DNA of 64,000 bases from Gerris lacustris (GCA_951217055.1 OX578276.1:66763144-66827143), one strand, 5' to 3'. Numbered from the stretch's first letter, positions 9,711 through 19,510 are shown. Program-made: numbers and translations. The notes: a model not told the origin generated them from the sequence alone.

Positions 9711-11547
9711 ATGGGAACCAAGGAGTTTTACACTTTGGCCGAGCTTCAGGATGCACTCCAAGACCCAAACTTCCTGGACCAATTTGATTACGAAGATTCT
9801 GATGATATAGTAGAGCTGATGATATAGTAGAGCTGACAACCCTGTTGATATAGTAGAGTTACCACCTGATAATGTTGGAATTGTTTCTGATCAAGAAGAA
9901 TTCGAAGAAAACGATCTAGAACAAATGGTGATAAATGATGTGTCTGGTAGGCTTGAAATTCACAGTAGCTTGTTTTCATCTAATCAGAAAAAACAGGAAG
10001 TGAATAAAGATTACAAAGATGTTCCTCCTAAAAAATGCCAAAAATTGATCTAAAGGTAAAAAGCAAGCCAGATTGGAAGAAAATGAACCCTAGCTACAGC
10101 AAACAGTGTGGTGATAATTCTGAACATTTTGCGAAACTGAAAGAAAACATTTGTACAATGTTTATAGGCAAAACGCCAACTGTAGTGTTTGAGTATTTAT
10201 TAGACGAAGAGATTATGCTGGAAATAGTAAAACAGAGCGTCTTGAATGCGTCACAGAATAATCGCCACAATTTTAATTTTTCGATTGACTGTTTGAGAAA
10301 ATTTGTAGGTATTTTATTACTGACTGGTTACCATTCTCTTCCCCAAGAAAACTCTATTGGTGTGAAGATGAAGATGTTATTATTGATTGTGTAAGAAAAT
10401 GTATGCCTCGTAATGGATACATTGAAATCAAGAGAAATTTGCATTTTAACGACAACTCTTCTTTAGAAAAGAAGAAGAATCAAGCTAATTTCAGCACAAG
10501 ATCATTCAAAATTGCCCCTTTGCTAAAAAAAAATGAACATGCAGTTTATGAGGTTTGGTGTATTCTCGGAAAATCTGATTATTGATGAACAAATGATTAG
10601 TTATTATGGGCAGCATTTCATGAAGCAATTCATTAGAGGAAAGCCCATTAGGTTTGGTTTCAAACAATGGGCTATGAGTTGTTCTGAAACCGGATATTGT
10701 TTTCGCTGTGACCTCTATGAAGGGAAACAAGAAAAGGAAAATGCTTACCCAGTAAAAGGTTTAGGTGCATCAGTTATTATGGAGAATATCAATTCTGTTA
10801 AAAACCCATCTCTGCATAAATTTTATTTTGACAATTTTTTTACCAGCTTTGAACTACTTCAGTTATTATTTGAGAAAAATATATCGGCCACAGGGACGGT
10901 GAAGTACAACAGAATGAATAAATGTCCTATAACATCTGACGGTGAAATGAAAAAAGAGCCACGTGGTTCATATGATTATAGATTTGACAAAAATAATGAA
11001 ATCATCGCAGTTACCTGGAAGGATAATAATACTGTTAAAGTTTTGTCAAATCATGAAGGTGTATTGCCATTACAAAGCGTTAACAGATGGTCACGTATAG
11101 AAAAAAAAAGTATCAATTAGTCAATCTTATTGCATCGCAAAATACAACAAATTTATGGGAGGTGTGGACAAAATTGACTGGCTAATCAACAAATATAGGA
11201 CAAAAATACGAGGGAAAAAATGGTATTTTCCCATATTCACGCATCTATTGGATATGGCAGTAGTGAATGCTCACATTCTGTATAACATGGCTAATGATAA
11301 AACGAATCTATTGGAGTTTAGAAGATGTATAGCAAGGACTTATTTATTATCTTCGTCTATTTCAAATCCAAGGAATAGTGGAAGACCATGTCTACAGAAA
11401 GCTGCAGCTAAAAGAGTTCCTGATGCAGTTCGGAAAAATGCAACTGGTCACTTCCTAGAGAGGACGAACGAAGGCAAGCAGAGAAAATGTGCTGTTTGCA
11501 AAACAAACACAAGAAAGCAATGTAAGGTGTGTAATGTCGGACAGTAA
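9711..11547 (+). pseudogene. piggyBac-family transposase, multiply frameshifted
   Basis: The start MGTKEFYTLAELQDAL is followed by an acidic N-terminal region, then the DDE domain of piggyBac/PGBD transposases. It includes CVRKCMPRNGYIEIKRNLHF, FSENLIIDEQMI (first catalytic D), KPIRFGFKQWAM, GLGASV, FYFDNFFTSFELL (second D), TGTVKYNR, VTWKDNNTV, and KFMGGVDKID (third D). The C-terminal cysteine-rich tail reads CAVCKTNTRKQCKVC. All three catalytic aspartates are present. The frame is broken by a 17-bp tandem duplication (9801-9834), and near 10028, 10350, 10530 (A run) and 11108 (A run). It would cut and paste at TTAA targets. It lies antisense inside a BEL/Pao element. Confidence 0.93.
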
Positions 11548-12413
11548 TGGAATTTTGTCTGCGTCGCACTGTCTTGTCCATAGATCATGGGTGTATGGAT
11601 CAAGTTTTTTGACGATCGTAAACATTACGAGTATATCCCACAGGATATCGGGGGGGGGGGGGGGGGGGGTGTATATCTACGGGTTGTTTTAATGAATCTA
11701 AAATTTGTAGATGACGCGTGTACTCATTCATCAAATTTGTTAGGTTTTCCGCCGTTCCCTTTTCCGCCTTTGGAATGTCAAAAAGTTGTTTAAAAAAGTT
11801 GTCAAAGTGGTGTTTTATTATTACATTAGTGTTTTTATAGTTGTTTTTTAATAAATTGAGCGCTACGGTGTAATTTGATGGTATAAGTTCAAGGTTGTTA
11901 ATGAGTTCTTTGGCTTTTCCACTAATTGCAGTTTTTAAGTAATAAAGTTTCTGTATATCAGTTAATGATTCCTTTTTGTTAATTAATGATTCAAACAGGT
12001 CGAAAAAGGGAAGAGCTTCTTCTAGTTTGCCACTAAATTCAGGAAGGCTGATAATAGGTAGAGGAATTTCAGATTTACTTTTGTTTATTTATATGTGTGT
12101 TTAAAGAACTAGATGTTTGTAGCTCGGATTTCGCTAATGTTTTAGCGTGCTGTTCAGCTAATGTAACACTGTTAAAGTATAATGATTCGAATTCCTCTCT
12201 GTATTCTTGGTGCGTAGGATCATTGCTGTTAAGTTCAATATTTGTTTCAACTTCGTTGAATTTGTCCCGCAATTCTTCTATTTTTCTTAACCTAACATTA
12301 ATTTCAGGTGGTATGTTGTCACCCGAAACATTTTGGATGAAATTAGAAAACCTTTGAAGCTGGCGGTTCAATTGTGTACGTAGTTTGATAAGTTCTTTAA
12401 TTTTTCCAGGCAT
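11531..12413 (-). pseudogene. BEL/Pao retrotransposon Gag (fragment)
   Basis: The minus-strand start MPGKIKELIKLRTQLNRQLQ leads into a charged coiled-coil-like segment (RLRKIEELRDKFNEVETNI) typical of the N-terminus of Pao Gag. After a frameshift near 12085 the Gag core follows: PIISLPEFSGKLEEALPFFD, FESLINKKESLTDIQKLYYL, AENLTNLMNEYTRHLQILDS, LKQPVD. After a 20-base C run (G on the plus strand, 11650-11669) comes LVMFTIVKKLDPYTHDLW. The sequence stops near 11531, at the end of the piggyBac coding region. Gag would form the particle. Interruption by piggyBac and frame damage make it non-functional. Confidence 0.85.
11650..11669. repeat. G20 homopolymer
   Basis: Twenty consecutive G on the plus strand inside the BEL Gag coding remnant. 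The flanking Gag reading (DSLKQPVD on one side, DILWDILV on the other) shows that the run interrupts coding sequence and looks like an expansion. Confidence 0.9.
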
Positions 12414-12660
12414 GATGAATTTGGTATGAAATAAAATAATTATTAAGATTTACAAATTGATTTATAAAGTGAGAAATAAAATTGTTTTATGTTGAATGAA
12501 AAGAATTAGAATTAATTATAATTATTTTATTTTATATTATTGAATCAAAGAATAAAAAAAAGGGGGAGAATAGTTTTAAACTTAAATAGAGATAATCTAG
12601 TATGGAATAGATAAATAATATGGAATAAATTAGTAGGGTGGTAGATAAAGAAAGAATAGT
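12414..12660. other. AT-rich leader upstream of BEL Gag
   Basis: Non-coding on both strands. It would be 5' leader of the BEL/Pao element on the minus strand. No primer-binding site was recognised. Confidence 0.3.
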
Positions 12661-12669
12661 GTTAAGGAG

Positions 12670-12895
12670 CAACTATTGAATTTCCAAATAGGTTCGTCTG
12701 AAGCCACGCCCACCTTACCTCTCATTGGCCAGCTGTTCCTAGCTTGCCTTTTGCCGCCAATATTTAAATGGAAATGTATATTCTATGAGTTCTATGACGT
12801 TACAGTTGTTTTTGTGTCTGATCCGACTTTTTTTGTTGAATTATACATTATACACCTTTATAATCCTCAAAAATGAATAACAAATTTGAGGTAAG
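12670..12895 (+). promoter_or_regulatory. Promoter-like segment with a possible short first coding exon
   Basis: On the plus strand a GCCACGCCCACC box and an ATTGGCC (inverted CCAAT) are followed by TATTTAAATGG and, about 35 bp on, GACGTTACAGTTG as a possible initiator. About 95 bp further is ATGAATAACAAATTTGAG directly followed by GTAAGT at 12891-12896, a consensus splice donor in phase 0 after MNNKFE. No continuing exon was recognised, and the BEL leader overlaps on the other strand. It could be an element promoter or chance. Sequence observation only; function inferred. Confidence 0.3.
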
Positions 12896-13304
12896 TACTT
12901 ATAACTATGGTATTAAACAAATTACATATTATCTTTTTGTCAATCTTGAGTAACTGTTGAACATTAGTGTTATAAATCTTTTCAATTGTTATTCCTCTAA
13001 ATTGCTTTGAAAAAATGTTTATACTAAAGTATTGACTGCAGAAATAGGCCTAATGATGCCCAGGATATGGCGAAATATTGTAAAGCCAATAAATTATGTA
13101 AAATGTAATAAATTAATATACATCCCTAAATACCTAAGAAAAAATATCATATTATTATCATCTAATTAAACATATTAAGATAGTTTTAAGTTATTCAAAA
13201 TGTTTCTAACCGAGTTAATGACTAAAAGGATCGATGAGGTAAATGCCTATGTATAAATAATTAGTCAAAACAAGTATATATATATATAGTGCAACATATA
13301 TATT

Positions 13305-14263
13305 TGGTTGTAACATTCACTGGTTTTAGTTTTAAATTTGTAATATAATATAAGTGATGCCTGAGAGCCAACCATTCCAAAAGCCTAGGTTTCCTCTATC
13401 CCTGAGATGTTGTCTCTATCTGTGAGATGTTGACGCATTATGTTTGATGGTAGTAACAAATATTTCTTTGAGAAGTGTTTTTTGTCAATGCTTTTTATAT
13501 AATTTATTTGTTTCAGAAGTTGTATCATTTCTTAAAACTAATGAAAAGGAAAGAGAAAGAAAGATAAGGCTTATCTGAAGGTGATACGTCTGCGCTGCGT
13601 TGAGTCGGCGGCGAGACTCTGTGAAGTCAGGTGTGCAGAACTGAGGGGTGTAGCTGAGCGGTGGTAGTGCGTTGCCTGTGGTGGTGTGCTAGTAGAGAGG
13701 GCGAGTGACGAAAGCGCGGGACCATGTGCGTTCCCTTACGTCTTCCTTGAATTTTAACTACGTCCTTCACACTTCAAATATAATAGAGTTAAAATCCACG
13801 AGCAAATTAAAGTTTCACTATTCGCACTTGAATTAATTGATTTTATAAATGTTTTTCTTGATTACTGATTTACGGTGTAGTAAAGAAATGAACGAACGAT
13901 CATAAATAAATATTTTTATGATTATTGATTGATAGTTGTAAATATATAAAGATATTATTGATTTATATTTTAACTGAATCGGGTTAACTAGTTCGGATCA
14001 GGCGCAAAGGACCAAAAACTTATGTTGGGTATGGTTTGATTGGTTTGAAAAAGAAATCAAATAAATGATTTTAATGATTATATTGATAATTTGCATGTTA
14101 CATAAATGAAATCTGTGATGTTGACGGGTACACTATGTTGCGAGTACTGAATACTGAACCGACCTCCAGTCCCTATCGTAGAAGGCGAACCTCCCTCTCC
14201 TAGGAAGGTTAATTACACAAATCCACACCGGTCAGGGCCAGAGGGCAGCACTAGTACTCAACA
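13305..14263 (-). repeat. Possible 5' LTR of the BEL/Pao element, containing a GC-rich patch
   Basis: On the minus strand the segment begins TGTTGAGTACTAGTGCTGCC at 14263, resembling BEL/Pao LTR starts, and lies upstream of the Gag on the right strand. A GC- and CpG-rich patch at about 13580-13745 stands out in AT-rich surroundings. It could be the LTR regulatory core or an unrelated non-coding exon. No second LTR was found, and the 13305 boundary (an ACA) is a guess. Confidence 0.28.
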
Positions 14264-14269
14264 GAAATC

Positions 14270-14822
14270 GATTGCCAGATTTGTACCGGACAAACAAACA
14301 AACAAAAAAAAAAAAAAACAAAAAAAAACAATAAAAGCAAGCTAATGAAAACGCTAATAATAATTACAAGATAAAAAGAACTTTTTACATACTACGTTTT
14401 TTAATTTTCTTTTGAATCATAATATGTAATGTTGATAATATAATTTTTATTGTTATATAAAATGTTAGTGAAATATAAATAGTTCCGAATTTATTTACTT
14501 CACACAAATGACAACCATCTAGAGAGCTGATTTTAAACCTATAAAAGTACAAATCTTTGAACAACGGATCTTACCAACACCAAATCTAAACCGTGGCCAT
14601 TGATATGACCCTGTGTAGAGGAGGGTAAGAGAAGAAAAATAAGTACAAGTAAAGAAGAACAGATGTAGAAAATATAAACCGATATCTAGTACACAAGGGT
14701 AGACACACCTGGTCATACGTCAATTAATTTATTTCTTTGTTTACTTATTCTTTTTAGCTGTCATTCAATGTTTACCTCTTAATAAAAAAATCACAAATTT
14801 GAAACCCGTCATAATGAAGATC
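14270..14822 (+). repeat. Repeat F plus X, copy 2 (left of the hAT insertion)
   Basis: Starts with the family F end GATTTGTACCGGACAAACAA and an A-rich stretch, then AAGAACTTTTTACATACTAC and the X segment to CCAACACCA (14585). It resumes family F near 14775 with AAATTTGAAACCCGTCATAA. The F sequence then stops at 14822 and continues after the inserted element at 15479. Confidence 0.6.
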
Positions 14823-14830
14823 GTAAAAAT

Positions 14831-15470
14831 CTCAAGGGGTAGAGGGAGCAATGCGATTTGAAAAGTGGTTCATTATGCGACATCCATATACTAAACCTCT
14901 CAAGCGAGCTCAATCTGAACTAAAGTGACAACAACACGATCACTTAGTCACTGGTCCTTGTCTTATTGGTCTATTCCTTGTCCTTACGTGCCCACGGACG
15001 CTTGTCAACAAAACCTTTAACACGTCATGTGCTTTGTTTGATTGTTTTATTATCGAAATGTCAAATATGTCAAAATATCAAATATTTAAGAGAAAAATCT
15101 GATGTCATTTCTTTAGAAGACGATTTTGTTTTATGTAAGATTGCTTTTGGTTGTATAGGAACTGGAACTATTACATGTTATTAACAACGTAACTGCCTTT
15201 AGATAATTAATTCGGGTAACAACAAACACTACAGTACATATGTATTTATAAAGAACACTGTATTAAAATATTAAATGTCGTAAGAAAATATCACATTATA
15301 CTTATCCTTATCAGCTGACATCAGATAAATTTCGAGTTTTTATCGAGATATCGATACTGTCTCACCAAACTGCTGCTTGGGAGGTTTAGTATAGGGGTGC
15401 CGCATAATGAACCAGTTCTTGAGACACCGATTCTATAGTATTGTGTCCTCTACCCCTTCCTTACTCTGAG
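14831..15470. mobile_element. hAT-like MITE, 640 bp, with perfect 8-bp target duplication
   Basis: GTAAAAAT lies immediately outside both ends (14823-14830 and 15471-15478). The ends are inverted: CTCAAGGGGTAGAGG on the left matches CTCAGAGTAAGGAAGGGG-TAGAGG reversed on the right. Similarity continues through GGTTCATTATGCG and TATACTAAACCTC about 85 bp in. Removing the element and one GTAAAAAT restores family F as seen at 27700-27740 and 28065-28100. There is no coding sequence. An 8-bp duplication is the hallmark of hAT-superfamily insertion. Confidence 0.85.
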
Positions 15471-15478
15471 GTAAAAAT

Positions 15479-15720
15479 ATGGGATACGTCAAAACTAATA
15501 AAATAACTTATTCATAATTAAAGAAATAATTTCTGCTGAAAGATGGGTATACGTATTAAAATAATGCATTGTCATCGTGTTCTGAGCTATTCAAAAAGTT
15601 TCAAGCGCCTAGCTATTCGGGAAGTTAGTCAAAAATAGTTTGCATGATTTGTACCGGACAAACAAACAAACAAGAAAGCAAGCTAATAAAAATGTAGTAA
15701 AAAAATGTTATATTTTACGT
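15479..15720 (+). repeat. Repeat F, continuation after hAT insertion
   Basis: Continues family F with ATGGGATACGTCAAAACTAA, AATGCATTGTCATCGTGTTC, the CTAGCTATTCGGGAAGTTAG block, GATTTGTACCGGACAAACAA and AGAAAGCAAGCTAATAAAAA, in the order seen in the tandem copies at 27609-28345. Confidence 0.75.
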
Positions 15721-16503
15721 AATTATATAAAATAAAAAAATTAAATGTAACAAGTCATGGTAAAATATTCTTCTGGAAAAAATAATTAATATTCATTATT
15801 TATTTTATATTATTTGTTATTACTAGTGACTAGTATATTTTATGTATTGTAACATTAACATAAATAGTCTGCCAATCAGTTTAGCACATAGCTTTCTCAC
15901 GACCTATTCGACGAATAGTCACTTGAGTATAACACAATATAACCCCACTGGAAATTGAAAGAATTTTTTTTCTTGCCTGTTTAGATTTGTAGAAGGGTAA
16001 CGGGACACATTTATTTTTGCAATATTAAATATAGGTAAAAGGTTGAAAGTGATGTGGGACCAAAAAAAGCGTATTATGACCTACCTACTCTATATTTTTA
16101 TTAAATCTACAATTATAGGCTTTTTTTGTTCGTATGAAAAATGTACACTAAATAATACAGGATGGTCAGGATGTGCAAAATATATTACAGAAATTTTTGT
16201 TCAATCGATATTTCTGACATAATTTAACTCATTAAAAAAAACTAACTAGACCATCTTGTAGAACTTGAAGTGATGCAGATAGGTTTTTTGGATCCGACCT
16301 CTCTGTCTAGCGCCCTCTAGTGTCAAAAAATGTGTTTTTGATAGTTAACCATGTTATTACGAATATTATTTTACGCGCGAAGACTAAACCAAATAAAAAA
16401 TATCTTATCTCGAAGAGGGCTCTGGAGATGGTACCCTACTTTGAACTTTTTTCGATCCGAACCCCTCTAAGTAGAGTTACTCGTATATGCTTCCAAAGTT
16501 GTG

Positions 16504-16534
<31 letters not shown>

Positions 16535-16815
16535 GTTATGTATAGGGGTTTATAAAGTGATTTTTTGCTTAAGGGAGGTTTGGAAATGATATAGGAAGGA
16601 TTCTAGATTTTTTTTCGATGGAAACTTTTACTGGTGGATGATTTTCTTGAATTTAGGTGCTCAATGTGCTCATATTATTACTAAATACATTTTGTTCTAA
16701 TGTATACCTTGTATATGACCCCAGTAATCCTCAAACTTCATCCAAGCCGTCAAGCCCTCCACCACATAAATCTTTACACCCTCACATCCCCACCTACCTT
16801 TCTCTTTTTTTCTAT

Positions 16816-16871
<56 letters not shown>

Positions 16872-16905
16872 AATATGTTAAAAAAACAAGCAGAGTAAAT
16901 TAATC
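15721..16905. other. Unassigned AT-rich DNA with T28 and (CT)n
   Basis: No gene recognised. It includes a 28-base T run (16507-16534) and a CT repeat (16820-16868). Open frames at 16320-16589 and 16657-16881 run through these low-complexity tracts and are discounted. Confidence 0.45.
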
Positions 16906-16911
16906 AACCAA

Positions 16912-17010
16912 CTGATGATGACGTTAAGTCGAAACCGGTTTTTGTAAAAAAACAAAAATTTTAAAATTGTAATTATTCTTGTGGTCAGACAATACACTTA
17001 TTATTCCTTA
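16912..17010 (+). repeat. Penelope-like element 3' tail with hammerhead-like core
   Basis: CTGATGATGACGTTAAGTCG followed by AAACCGG, then TTATTCTTGTGGTCAGACAA. The second block matches TTCTTGTGGTAGACAATAAA in the inverted Penelope tail at 45600-45790. CTGATGA, a GAC/GTC stem and GAAAC form a hammerhead-ribozyme-like core, as known for Penelope-like elements. Confidence 0.55.
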
Positions 17011-17014
17011 GATG

Positions 17015-17565
17015 TGCGTTATTATTTACTCAGTACCTAATAATACCATAATGTTACTAAATACAAATTAAGACCTAACTTAATTCAATTATATTTATTA
17101 CCGACCTTTTTATACGATCACCCCTAATTCGGGTTCTACCTAATTCAGAGTTTTATTTCTATTTGAATATTGCAAGTACATAGGCTATGTTATAAGTAAT
17201 AAAGATCCCAACAAAAACACTTATGGAAAAAATAAGCTAAATCCCCCGTAAAAAGTTGTGAGATCATAGGTGTAGCCAAGTAGGTAAGTACTACTAAGTC
17301 TGATTTATCCAGCACAAGTAAATGATAATTGTCCCCCCTCTCTATTCTTTGTCCCTCACAAACGCAAACATTTTTAGTCCCAAATTACTCTACACGATAA
17401 AATTTAAAAATATTTTCTCACTTGAGAAATACGCAGCACAACTTATTAAACTACAACAAATCAAATGATAAATTTTAATTTTTAATTTGAGTGTCGCAGC
17501 ACGAGGATAAAAAATTGTATAAGACACAGCATCTAATTTTAGCCTCTTTGCGCGAAGCGTTGACC
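17015..17565. other. Unassigned AT-rich DNA
   Basis: No feature recognised. Confidence 0.3.
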
Positions 17566-17574
17566 CTCTCTAAT

Positions 17575-17935
17575 AGCTATTTATGCACCTAGGGAGTAAA
17601 TTAAGCCATTATTCCCTGAGCGAATAAGTTCCCTAAATCCCGATGCGAAGCCAAGGGAATTAAAATGATACGCAGGACTTATTAGCTTATTTTTTTCGAT
17701 AACGCCAATTAGCTCGGCTGCGCCATGGGCGATAATTATTGCAAGAAGAATTATAAAGTTTTATATAAGTTTATAAATAATATAAAGTTTTTTTTATATT
17801 ATAAGTCTTTTTACACCCGAGGTACATATACAAAAATTTATCTCCTGTAAAGAGAAAAAAAACGCATCTTCATCTATTGCACAGTTTTTATTTATTATTT
17901 TAATAAATAACAATAATTGTTAGCACTTTTAATAG
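17575..17935 (+). repeat. Repeat family D, copy 1
   Basis: Shares with 18265-18530 the string GCACCTAGGGAGTAAATTAA, CATTATTCCCTGAGCGAA, a GCGAAGCC hairpin block, an ATCTCC-AGAGAAAA block and a tail TTGCACAGTTTTTATTTATT. The middle is longer and more AT-rich than in copy 2. Confidence 0.6.
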
Positions 17936-18052
17936 TAGATATAAGAGATTCAATATTATCAACAAATAAGAATTGCAATTAAACTCAAATAGAAGGTTTC
18001 GATACAGGTTGAAACAATGATAAGCGCAAATTACAAATAAGGACGAATAAGC

Positions 18053-18264
18053 TGTGTCGCCAACCTGATTTCAACAACTCCACTACATTTGCCATTCATT
18101 CTCTACTATTTATAAAATAATTAAGTTGGCAATCCTTATTTTTCTTACTGGTTTACCTTTTCTCCCTAATTTTTGAGTTCAGGGAAGAAAAGAGGTGGTA
18201 AAGGTACTTTAGTCCCTCTAAAAACATCTGAAATCATAACTTTTTCTCCCTACTGGAGATAATA
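18053..18264 (+). repeat. Repeat family E, copy 1
   Basis: TGTCGCCAACCTGATTTCAA through TTAAGTTGGCAATCCTTA to CTACTGGAGATAA. The same series is repeated at 19306-19510. Copy 1 runs directly into a family D fold-back; copy 2 does not. Confidence 0.65.
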
Positions 18265-18530
18265 GTTATATATGCACCTAGAGAGTAAAGTAAGCCATTA
18301 TTCCCTGAGCGAAAAAGTTGGTTCTTAAGGCGAAGCCGAAGGAACCATGGTGCCTAAATCCCGAGGCGAAGCCGAGGGAGATAATTATTGCGAGGGGAAT
18401 AATGGCACTTTACTCACGAGGTGCATACTATATTTTATCTCCAGTAGGGAGAAAATACACAATTTCGTCCATTGCACAGTTTTTATTTATTATTTTAATA
18501 AATAACAATAATTATTCGAAATTTAATTTT
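18240..18530 (+). repeat. Repeat family D, copy 2: fold-back with nested GC hairpins
   Basis: The left arm TTCTCCCTACTGGAGATAA, ATGCACCTAGAGAGTAAAGT, CATTATTCCC is inverted on the right as GGGAATAATGGCACTTTACT, GAGGTGCAT, TTATCTCCAGTAGGGAGAA. The loop carries two small hairpins around GGCGAAGCC: GGTTCTT/AAGGAACC and CTCCCT/AGGGAG. A TTGCACAGTTTTTATTTATT tail follows, as in copy 1. No coding potential. Confidence 0.7.
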
Positions 18531-18625
18531 AAGTTTTTGGTAGTTTTCATACTACGGAAAGTTTAAATAATTTAAATCAAATAATAATTATTATTTACTA
18601 CAGGATAGAGACAGTGAAAAATACA
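18525..18625 (+). repeat. Family C repeat, 5' part attached to a tRNA-like sequence
   Basis: TTGGTAGTTTTCATACTACG, GGAAAGTTTAAAT and AATAATTATTATTTACTAC match the left arms of the hairpins at 23125-23310 and 44505-44665. Here the right arm is absent and the repeat continues into a complete tRNA-like sequence. Confidence 0.65.
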
Positions 18626-18701
18626 CTCCCGCGCCGGGATTTGAACCTCGGGTCTCCTGTATTTACAGTACAGATGCTCTGGCCAACTAAGCTACGCAGG
18701 A
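18626..18701 (-). tRNA. tRNA-like sequence, anticodon loop reads GTA (Tyr); probably a pseudogene or SINE head
   Basis: On the minus strand, TCCTGCG pairs with CGCGGGA as a 7-bp acceptor (one G-U) with G as discriminator. The D-arm begins GCTT and closes with GAGC. The A-box is TAGCTTAGTTGG. The anticodon stem CTGTA/TACAG encloses CTGTAAA, which would read GTA (tyrosine). The B-box is GGTTCAAATCC. Irregularities are one extra base between D-arm and anticodon arm and a bulged A in the T-stem. There is no intron, although insect tRNA-Tyr genes usually have one, and it sits in a dispersed repeat. A working tRNA gene is therefore doubtful. Confidence 0.5.
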
Positions 18702-18724
18702 GAATGATTTTTAACTGCCGTAAT

Positions 18725-19013
18725 CGATAACTAGTCCCGAATCCAAGCTTTCAATATTCATATACATTTAGACAGTCAATATTTATTACATTAGAACTAA
18801 ACCAAGAATTAACGCTTATAATTATAAAGTACTCAATTAGTACCTTTACCTTGTACTCAATTAGTACCTGTACCTTGTACAAACAAGGTTGAGGTACTAA
18901 TTGAGTACTTTATAATTATAAGCGTTAATTCTTGGTTTAGTTCTAATGTCATAAATATTGACTGTCTAAATGTATATGAAATATTGAAAGCTTGTATTCG
19001 GGACTAGTTATAC
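18725..19013. repeat. Long near-perfect hairpin, about 115-bp arms
   Basis: The left arm runs from AACTAGTCCCGAATCCAAGC to TAAAGTACTCAATTAGTACC. The right arm is its reverse complement, ending CGGGACTAGTT at 19009. Arms of roughly 115 bp differ at only a few sites and enclose about 50 bp that contains a further direct repeat of GTACTCAATTAGTACCT. The hairpin abuts the tRNA-like sequence. Function unknown; it may be a fold-back transposon. Confidence 0.85.
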
Positions 19014-19305
19014 GTAAACAATAACCAATGGCAGGGTTTTTCTTTTTGATGTTTGTGAGCGGGCTTTGAATAGTTACTAAAGCATGGCCAACCTTCTCCT
19101 GTTTAAATGAAAAAAAGAGTGTTGTTATGTTGGCAGCCTGGTCTTAAGGACACAACCTCCCGGCAAAAGTTGGCTTCAGTCTCTTATTAGTAATTGCTTA
19201 GGATTCCGATTCTATGCTCCTTCTATATATAGTATTATTCTAAGAGATTAACCTTCTATTTAGAAGGTTATTTAAATGCAGGTTATAAACATAGATCGAA
19301 AAAAC

Positions 19306-19510
19306 AGTGTCGCCAACCTGATTTCAACAACTTAATTACTTTAGCCATTCATTTTCTACTATTTATATAATAATTAAGTTGGCAATCCTTACTTTTTCGC
19401 CATACTTTACTTTCTCTCCCTACTTTTTAAGCTCAGGGAAGATATGACTTACTTTAGTCCCTCTAAACTAATCCAAAATCATAACTTTTTCTTCCTACTG
19501 GAGATAAAAT
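19306..19510 (+). repeat. Repeat family E, copy 2
   Basis: GTGTCGCCAACCTGATTTCA, TTAAGTTGGCAATCCTTA, CTTTAGTCCCTCTAAA and CTACTGGAGATAAAA follow the order of 18053-18264, 1.25 kb away in direct orientation. Confidence 0.65.

Noticed and set aside
8500..14585. Direct repeats at 8.5 and 14.4 kb as LTRs of the BEL element
   Set aside because: Their left part belongs to family F, which occurs at 27.6 kb without any BEL sequence, and neither copy has clear TG...CA ends or sits at a plausible distance from gag.
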